Below, in pieces: positions 29,577-34,164 of a stretch of DNA of 34,164 bases. The notes under the pieces are model-generated. The model was given only the letters and a program-made list of their open reading frames with translations, was not told where the DNA came from and did no database searches. The translations under genes were made by a program, and so were the position numbers. Numbering within the stretch: position 1 is the stretch's first letter; every line of letters starts with the position of its first letter. The DNA is taken from positions 1 through 34,164 of the forward strand of contig JBOHCT010000019.1 of the NCBI GenBank assembly GCA_050699055.1, written 5' to 3'. This stretch comes from JBOHCT01 sp050699055. GTDB taxonomy: Bacteria; Actinomycetota; Actinomycetes; Streptosporangiales; JBOHCT01.

Positions 29577-30620
29577 ATGCCGCACCTTGGCTTGGTGACC
29601 CTTGTCGTCCCCGACTACGACGAGGCGATCGCGTTCTACGTCGGCGCCATGGGCTTTCGGCTCGTCGAAGATACCCGGATCGACGACGGTAAGCGTTGGG
29701 TTGTCGTCGCTCCTCGCGGGGCGCAAGAGACGGCCATACTGCTGGCGCGGGCCGCGGATCCCCGGCAGAAGGCGTGTATAGGGGATCAGACCGGCGGGCG
29801 GGTGGCCCTGTTCTTGAACACCGACGACTTCGCCCGCGAGCACGAACGGATGCGGGCCGCGGGGGTTCGCTTCACCGAGGCCCTCCGCGACGAGCCGTAT
29901 GGCAGGGTCGCCGTCTTCGAGGACCGGTACGGAAACCGCTGGGACCTCATCGAGCCACGCCGCTCGTCCGGATTAGCCTCTATCAGCATGGCGGACTGGG
30001 CGACGATCGCCTCGCTGGCCACGGCCGGGGGGACCTTGATCCTGGCCGTGGCGACGTTCGCGTCGGTGAGGTCGGCGAACCGCGCGGCGCGGGCGGCCGA
30101 GCGTTCTCTCCTCGCGGGGCTTCGCCCGCCGCTGATGCCCTCGCGTCTGCAGGATGCGTCCGAGAAGGTCCACTTCGCTGACGGCCGGTGGGTCGTCGCG
30201 CCCGCCGGCGGCGGGCGCGCCGAGACCAGTGAGGACGCCATCTACCTCGCGCTCTCGCTCCGCAACGTGGGTAGCGGCATCGCTGTCCTGCACGGCTGGC
30301 GGTACCACCCGCGGCGAGTGCCAGGAACAGAGCAGCACCCCGCACCGGAAGAATTCCGGCGGCTCACGCGCGACCTGTACGTGCCAGCGGGCGACCTGGG
30401 TTTTTGGCAAGGCACCTTCCGCGATCCGGTGGCGGAGGAGTTCGCGGACGCACGAGCGGCGATCGACTCACGGGAGACGGTGACGTTGGATCTCCTGTAC
30501 GGCGACCACGAAGGCGGCCAACGGGTGATCAGCCGTTTCGCCCTGCTGCCGCGCGACGACGGCGGCTGGATCGCCGCGGCGTTCAGGCACTGGAACGTCG
30601 ACAGGGCCGACCCCCGCTGA
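29577..30620 (+). CDS. Fusion of VOC domain and membrane-anchored hypothetical protein
   Basis: The 347-residue frame starts at the ATG at 29577. Residues 1-131 form a VOC domain: LGLVTLVVPDYDEAIAFYVG, LVEDTRIDDGKRWVVVAPRG and VAVFEDRYGNRWDLIEPR, the normal end of such proteins. After a short linker, residue 138 is a Met (29988) that opens ADWATIASLATAGGTLILAV with a single membrane helix, followed by a soluble part (IYLALSLRNVGSGIAVLHGW, RLTRDLYVPAGDLGFWQGTF). That second part looks like a stand-alone actinobacterial protein of about 210 residues. The two are joined without a stop. Either a stop codon was lost, or both are still made, the second from 29988. Confidence 0.8.
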   Translation: MPHLGLVTLVVPDYDEAIAFYVGAMGFRLVEDTRIDDGKRWVVVAPRGAQETAILLARAADPRQKACIGDQTGGRVALFLNTDDFAREHERMRAAGVRFTEALRDEPYGRVAVFEDRYGNRWDLIEPRRSSGLASISMADWATIASLATAGGTLILAVATFASVRSANRAARAAERSLLAGLRPPLMPSRLQDASEKVHFADGRWVVAPAGGGRAETSEDAIYLALSLRNVGSGIAVLHGWRYHPRRVPGTEQHPAPEEFRRLTRDLYVPAGDLGFWQGTFRDPVAEEFADARAAIDSRETVTLDLLYGDHEGGQRVISRFALLPRDDGGWIAAAFRHWNVDRADPR

Positions 30621-30651
30621 TCGGCCCGTCGACCGAATGCGCTAGCCAGTC

Positions 30652-31242
30652 TCAGGGACGCCGGTCGAGGTGCGCGTCGTCGTTCCAGCGCTCGATCACG
30701 GGCAGGTCGTGCTCCCAGCCGAGCAGGGAGAGGGTCGCCGGCGAGAGTGCGTACAGCCGCCCGTCGGCCGGCCGCTGCCCGAGCCAGCGGGCAGTCAGCA
30801 CCCGCAGGATGTGGCCGTGGGCGAAGAACACGGCGTCACCGTCCGCGGCCGCGGCGCGGGCGAGGACGCGATCCGCGCGTCGCCCGACATCCTCGGCAGT
30901 CTCGCCGCCCGGTACGCCGTCGGTCCAGAGCAGCCACCCGGGGCGCTCGGCCTGGATGTCGCGGGTCCGCCTGCCCTCGTACGCGCCGTAGTCCCACTCG
31001 CGGAGGTCGTCGGTGCACCCGGCCCCCTCCGCAAGGCACGCGAGGCGGCAGGTGTCGAGTGCCCGGGACATGGGGCTCGACAGCACCAGCGCGAAGCGCT
31101 CCCTCGCCAGCCGTTCCCCCAGCAGACGAGCCTGCTGGCGGCCAAGCTCGGTGAGAGACACGTCGGTACGGCCGGTGTGTCGGCCATCCCTGCTCCACTC
31201 GGTCTCCCCGTGCCGGGCGAGGAAGATTGTGTGCCGCTCCAC
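30652..31242 (-). CDS. Histidine phosphatase (phosphoglycerate-mutase-like)
   Basis: The 196-residue protein carries the RHG motif in TIFLARHGETEWSRDGRHTG, then DVSLTELGRQQARLLGERLA, SSPMSRALDTCRLA, the acid LREWDYGAYEGRRTRDIQAE and the second His in DAVFFAHGHILRVLTARWLG. All catalytic residues of the branch-1 histidine phosphatases are present. It may act on a sugar phosphate or other small phosphate ester; it is not a glycolytic mutase by length. The start is GTG at 31242. Confidence 0.9.
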   Translation of the reverse strand: MERHTIFLARHGETEWSRDGRHTGRTDVSLTELGRQQARLLGERLARERFALVLSSPMSRALDTCRLACLAEGAGCTDDLREWDYGAYEGRRTRDIQAERPGWLLWTDGVPGGETAEDVGRRADRVLARAAAADGDAVFFAHGHILRVLTARWLGQRPADGRLYALSPATLSLLGWEHDLPVIERWNDDAHLDRRP

Positions 31243-31340
31243 GCGTCCTCCCCGGGGCCGCCGACCACGGTCAAGATTCGTTCTGATGGTCGGAAGATGT
31301 AGTCCGCTTCACTTGCAGACCATAGGCGAGCGCGCCTAGG

Positions 31341-31497
31341 TCGTGTCTCCCAATCCCTTCCGTCGCGAGCGGGGATCAGCGCGGATGCATCGCGAGGCGG
31401 AGGAAGGAGGCGCACTGGTGGTGCGTCGACTGACGACAACGCGGCGAGGCGCCGTGCTGGTCCCCGCGCAGCAGGTAATCGGGATTGGGAGACACGA
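31341..31497. mobile_element. MITE-like element with 17-base perfect inverted repeats
   Basis: TCGTGTCTCCCAATCCC (31341-31357) is repeated exactly, inverted, at 31481-31497, enclosing 123 bases with no credible gene. Just outside each repeat, after two extra bases, stands TA (TAGG on the left, ATTTA on the right), consistent with a TA-type duplication. The terminal TCGTGTCTC resembles the ends of IS5-group elements of actinomycetes (from memory), so this is probably a non-autonomous derivative mobilised in trans. It directly precedes a gene that has lost its front. Confidence 0.75.
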
Positions 31498-31502
31498 TTT
31501 AA

Positions 31503-32009
31503 GCCGCCCAGAGCCCGACGGCGGCGCGGTCGAGGGTGGCCGCCGCGGGTGGGCTGGAGCTGATGCTGGCCTGCGACTTCGCGTACGCCGCCAGGTCCGC
31601 GAGGGTCGGCGACGCGCACCTGCGGTTCGGCCAGATGGGCGGCGGCGGGACGCTCGCCCTCCTGCCCCGGCTGATCGGCCCGACGCGGGCTCGTGAGCTG
31701 GTGCTCACGGGACGGTACCTGTCCGCCGAGGAAGCCCTGGGCTGGGGCCTGGTCAGCAGGGTGGTCGACGACGAGGAACTGCTGGCGAGCGGCTTGCAGG
31801 TGGCCGCCGAGATCGGCGCACGCAGCCCGCTCGCGGTCGCGAACGCCAAGCAGGTCATGAACGCCGGCTGGGCCGACGGCACCGGGGTAGAGGCACACCT
31901 GCGGCTGGAGCGGGAACGCACGCTGCGGTACTGCCTGACCGCGGACGACCCGCAGGAGGGCCTGGCGGCGTTCGCCGAGAAGCGGGTCCCGCGGTTCGGG
32001 GGCCGGTGA
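31503..32009 (+). pseudogene. Enoyl-CoA hydratase/isomerase family protein, 5'-truncated
   Basis: Directly after the MITE-like element the frame reads SPTAARSRVAAAGGLELMLA then CDFAYAA, the oxyanion-hole region of a crotonase. It continues HLRFGQMGGGGTLALLPRLI with GPTRARELVLTGRYLSAEEA, and runs to a normal C-terminus. The first 90-100 residues (CoA-binding front and first oxyanion-hole strand) are missing; an in-frame TAA (31500-31502) at the element edge closes the frame upstream. A GTG at 31536 could start a 157-residue fragment, but this would not be an active hydratase. Its TGA overlaps the thiolase start (GTGA). Confidence 0.82.
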
Positions 32010-33191
32010 CCATGTCGACGGGGAGCGAGCGGCCCGCCTTCTGCGGCACGACGGCGATCGCCGGTGTCGGCGCCACCACGTTCACCCGCGCCTCCGGCCG
32101 CAGCGTCCTCGGCCTTGCCGCCGAGGCGTGCGCGGCCGCCCTGCACGACGCCGGCCTGCCGGCCGACCAGGTCGACGGCATCCTCAGCTACGGCCTCGGC
32201 GGCGACTCAGTGTCCACCCAGGCGGTGGCGACCGCGCTCGGTGTCCCCGAACTGCAGTACGCCCTCGACCTCGACCTCGGCGGGCAGGCGCCGTGCCTGC
32301 TCGTCGCGCAGGCCGCCATGGCTGTCGCGTCCGGCGTGGCGCGCCACGTCCTTGTCTTCCGGGCGTTGAACGGGCGCAGCGGCGTACGCGTGGGACGCCA
32401 CCGCACGTCCGGCCCCACCACCCAGTTCCGCTACCCGGTCGGCTTGACGAGCTGGCCGCAGTACCAGGCCCTGTGGGCGCGCCGGTACCTCGCCGAGACC
32501 GGCGGGTCGAGTGAGAGCCTCGGCGCGGTCGCCGTCGCCCAGCGGGCGTACGCGGGGCGCAACGACCGCGCGGTCGTGCGCCGTCCGCTCACGATGGAGG
32601 ACTACCTCGCCGCGCCGTACGTCGCGGAGCCGTTCCGGGTGCCCGACTGTACGACCGAGGTCGACGGCGGCTGCGCGCTGCTGGTCACCGCGCTCGACCG
32701 GGCCCGGGACCTGCGCTGCCCACCGGCCGTCATCGCGGCGGGGGCGTACGTCGCAGGCCCGCGAGCCGGCCTGGACATCGGAGACGTGTTCGGCTGGGCG
32801 GACTACAGCCGCAACTTCACCCACCTGCTGGCGCCGCGGCTGTGGGCGCAGGCGGACCTCGGCCCCGCCGACGTCGAGGTCGCCGAGATCTACGACTGCT
32901 TCACCAGCACGGTGCTGATGGGTCTGGAGGGTCTCGGGGGTCGGCCGCGGCGAGGCCGCCGCTTTCGTCGCCGACGGCGGGACCGCCGCCGACGGCAAGC
33001 TACCCGTCAACACCGGCGGCGGCCTGCTCTGCGAGGGCTATCTCCACGGGATGAACACCATGGCCGAGGCAACCGTACAAGTACGTGGCACCGCCGGCGA
33101 CCGCCAGGTCCCGCGCCACGACGTCGCGGTCATCACCTCAGGGGCGCTGGTCGACGGCTCGGCCCTTGTCCTCACCCGGGAGGGATCATGA
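32006..33191 (+). pseudogene. Thiolase-like/SCP2-type lipid-transfer protein, frameshifted
   Basis: The start (GTG 32006, overlapping the hydratase stop, or ATG 32012) leads AIAGVGATTFTRASGRSVLG, VDGILSYGLGGDSVSTQAVA, LDLGGQAPCLLVAQAAMAVA, TTEVDGGCALLVTALDRARD and EVAEIYDCFTSTVLMGLEGL. This is the thiolase-fold family involved in steroid and acyl-CoA side-chain breakdown (Ltp-like). At the run of five G (32936-32940) the frame is lost. The next frame continues VGRGEAAAFVADGGTAADGK, NTGGGLLCEGYLHGMNTMAE and VITSGALVDGSALVLTREGS to the TGA at 33189. One extra G explains it. Either the gene is dead or the homopolymer was misread. The active-site GGGL…GYLHG loop lies after the break. Confidence 0.85.
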
Positions 33192-33277
33192 CCCACCACC
33201 CCGGTGCCCTCCTCCGCTCCGCTGCTGCACCCGCTGCTGGCAATGCTTCGATGCTCGCTTTGGAGGGGACCTCATGA
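33188..33277 (+). CDS. Possible 29-residue peptide or remnant of a deleted gene
   Basis: An ATG at 33188 overlaps the thiolase stop (ATGA) and gives MTHHPGALLRSAAAPAAGNA then SMLALEGTS; its TGA (33275-33277) overlaps the next ATG. This coupled spacing on both sides is what a full operon gene would have. I suspect the start and the end of a lost gene joined by an internal deletion, but the family cannot be told. Confidence 0.3.
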   Translation: MTHHPGALLRSAAAPAAGNASMLALEGTS

Positions 33278-33710
33278 CGATGCTGCTGAAACTCACCGAC
33301 GCCGGCAGCGCGGGTTGGTCCCGCCGGAGCCCGGCCCCGACAGCCGGTTCTTCTGGGACGGCCTCGCGGACGGCCGGCTGCTGCTCCCGTTGTGCCGGTC
33401 GTGCGGACACATGTGGTTCCCGCCCATTCCGTGCTGCCCGCGGTGCGGTGGGATCGACGTCGGTGACGGCGAGGCGGCCGGCACCGGTCGGCTGTACTCG
33501 TGGGTGGTCACCCACCATCCGTTCGACACCGCCTACGCCGAAGACGTCCCGTACACCGTTGCCGTCGTCACGCTCGACGAAGGCCCGCGTCTGGTCGGCC
33601 GCCTGTTCCGCGCCGACCCCGCCGCGCTCGTCCCGGACCAGCCCATGCGGGCCGTCCGCTACACCACCCGCGGCCAACCGCTGCTCGGCTTCGTCCCGAC
33701 GGACACATGA
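33274..33710 (+). pseudogene. DUF35 Zn-ribbon/OB-fold acyl-CoA-associated protein, frameshifted near start
   Basis: GGAGG precedes the ATG at 33274, which opens MTMLLKLTDAGSAG in frame 1. At about 33312 the family-like sequence moves to frame 3: LVPPEPGPDSRFFWDGLADG, RLLLPLCRSCGHMWFPPIPC and CPRCGGIDVGDGEAAGTGRL, then an OB-fold (YSWVVTHHPFDTAYAEDVPY) to the stop at 33710. The four cysteines (CRSCG and CPRCG) form the zinc ribbon. DUF35 proteins pair with thiolase-like proteins in acyl-CoA retro-aldol or thiolysis complexes, which fits the neighbour. One base missing near codon 14 breaks the gene unless translation starts further in. Confidence 0.8.
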
Positions 33711-33733
33711 AACAGCGGAAGGGAGGTCCGGTG

Positions 33734-34164
33734 ATGAGGAACTGGCGCCTGACCCAGCTCACCGAAGACAAGCTCCGTACCTACCCCGGCCACGGCTGGT
33801 GGGTCGACCGCCGGCTGGTCGACTACCTCGACGAGGCAGCCGCGGCGAGCCCCGACAAGCCGGCCATCGTCGACCGCGCCGGCCCCATGACGTACGCGGA
33901 GCTGCGGGCCGCGGCCGACAACGTCGCGGCCGGGCTCGCCGCCCTCGGTGTCGAACCGGGCGACGTGGTCGCCTGCCAGCTGCCGAACTGGCGGGAGGTC
34001 CTCGTCCTCGCCTGCGCGTGCGGCAGGATGGGGGCGGTCTACAACGGCATCGCACCGATCTTCCGCGAGCGGGACATGGCCGCCATGGTCCGGATCGGCC
34101 AGCCGAAAGTACTCGTCGTCCCCGACACGTTCCGCGGCTTCTCGCACGCCGCGATGGCCCGGAC
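33734..34164 (+). CDS. AMP-binding acyl-CoA synthetase, partial at window end
   Basis: GGGAGG precedes the ATG at 33734 by 8 bases. The 143 codons available read like the front of an ANL-superfamily ligase: YPGHGWWVDRRLVDYLDEAA, SPDKPAIVDRAGPMTYAELR, AAADNVAAGLAALGVEPGDV and VACQLPNWREVLVLACACGR, then NGIAPIFRERDMAAMVRIGQ. The P-loop-like YTSGTTGxPKG motif lies beyond the window. The enzyme would activate a carboxylic acid with ATP and CoA, feeding the thiolase/hydratase genes just upstream. The frame is intact to the window end. Confidence 0.9.
   Translation, partial: MRNWRLTQLTEDKLRTYPGHGWWVDRRLVDYLDEAAAASPDKPAIVDRAGPMTYAELRAAADNVAAGLAALGVEPGDVVACQLPNWREVLVLACACGRMGAVYNGIAPIFRERDMAAMVRIGQPKVLVVPDTFRGFSHAAMAR

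Noticed and set aside
31380..31480. Coding sequence inside the MITE-like element
   Set aside because: The open frames are short, Arg-rich and have no ribosome-binding site or family similarity.

Overview
The window is high-GC actinobacterial DNA. Pointers to this are the pairing of an Xre/DUF5753 regulator with a DUF397 protein, an ECF42-type sigma factor with a YCII partner, an S-(hydroxymethyl)mycothiol dehydrogenase, DinB/DUF664-like proteins, leaderless genes with TANNNT-type -10 boxes directly before the start codon, and strong G/C at third codon positions. The genus cannot be named from the sequence; a filamentous soil actinomycete fits.

Region 1 (about 1-9.9 kb) is a decayed, IS-rich segment. 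It holds a 5'-truncated permease, a frameshifted winged-helix regulator, a mutilated IS66-type transposase whose centre is replaced by DNA encoding a stand-alone ClpX-type zinc finger, an Xre/DUF5753 regulator with an in-frame amber stop next to an intact DUF397 gene, and a YCII-ECF42 sigma operon. In that operon the sigma gene has lost its middle and the YCII gene is split in codon 4 by an intact IS630-family element (5531-6632, TA duplication). A HicA/HicB-like toxin-antitoxin pair and a VOC protein follow. After them come fused scraps of a GNAT acetyltransferase, an MFS transporter and a LysR regulator.

Region 2 (about 10-22.7 kb) carries mostly intact small metabolic and stress genes: a truncated LAL-type ATPase regulator, a PadR regulator, a three-gene overlapping operon (SgcJ/EcaC-like, PPOX, SRPBCC), an NTF2-like protein, an O-methyltransferase, a streptomycin-6-kinase-like phosphotransferase, a patatin, a GNAT enzyme, a PEP-mutase-like enzyme, an MBL hydrolase, three DinB-fold proteins and the mycothiol-dependent formaldehyde dehydrogenase.

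Region 3 (22.8-25.1 kb, minus strand) is the most unusual part. A 66-residue peptide with an Asp/Thr/Ser-only repetitive tail is followed by a JmjC/cupin-type Fe(II) oxygenase and, with a 4-base overlap, a sucrase/ferredoxin-like thioredoxin-fold [2Fe-2S] protein. This looks like a peptide-modification (RiPP-like) cassette.

Region 4 (25.2-34.2 kb) has an AraC-VOC pair, a strong bidirectional terminator, an SgcJ/EcaC-like protein, an FAD-oxidase/DUF2182 chimera, an ArsR-MFS efflux operon with a clear operator, a VOC-membrane-protein fusion and a histidine phosphatase. A 157-bp MITE-like element then removes the front of an enoyl-CoA hydratase gene. The hydratase starts an acyl-CoA operon (hydratase, thiolase/SCP2-like, DUF35 Zn-ribbon/OB protein, AMP-binding CoA ligase running off the window) in which two further genes carry frameshifts.

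The many one-base frameshifts mean either real gene decay or uncorrected assembly indels. The TA-flanked IS, the large internal deletions and the gene chimeras cannot be sequencing errors.
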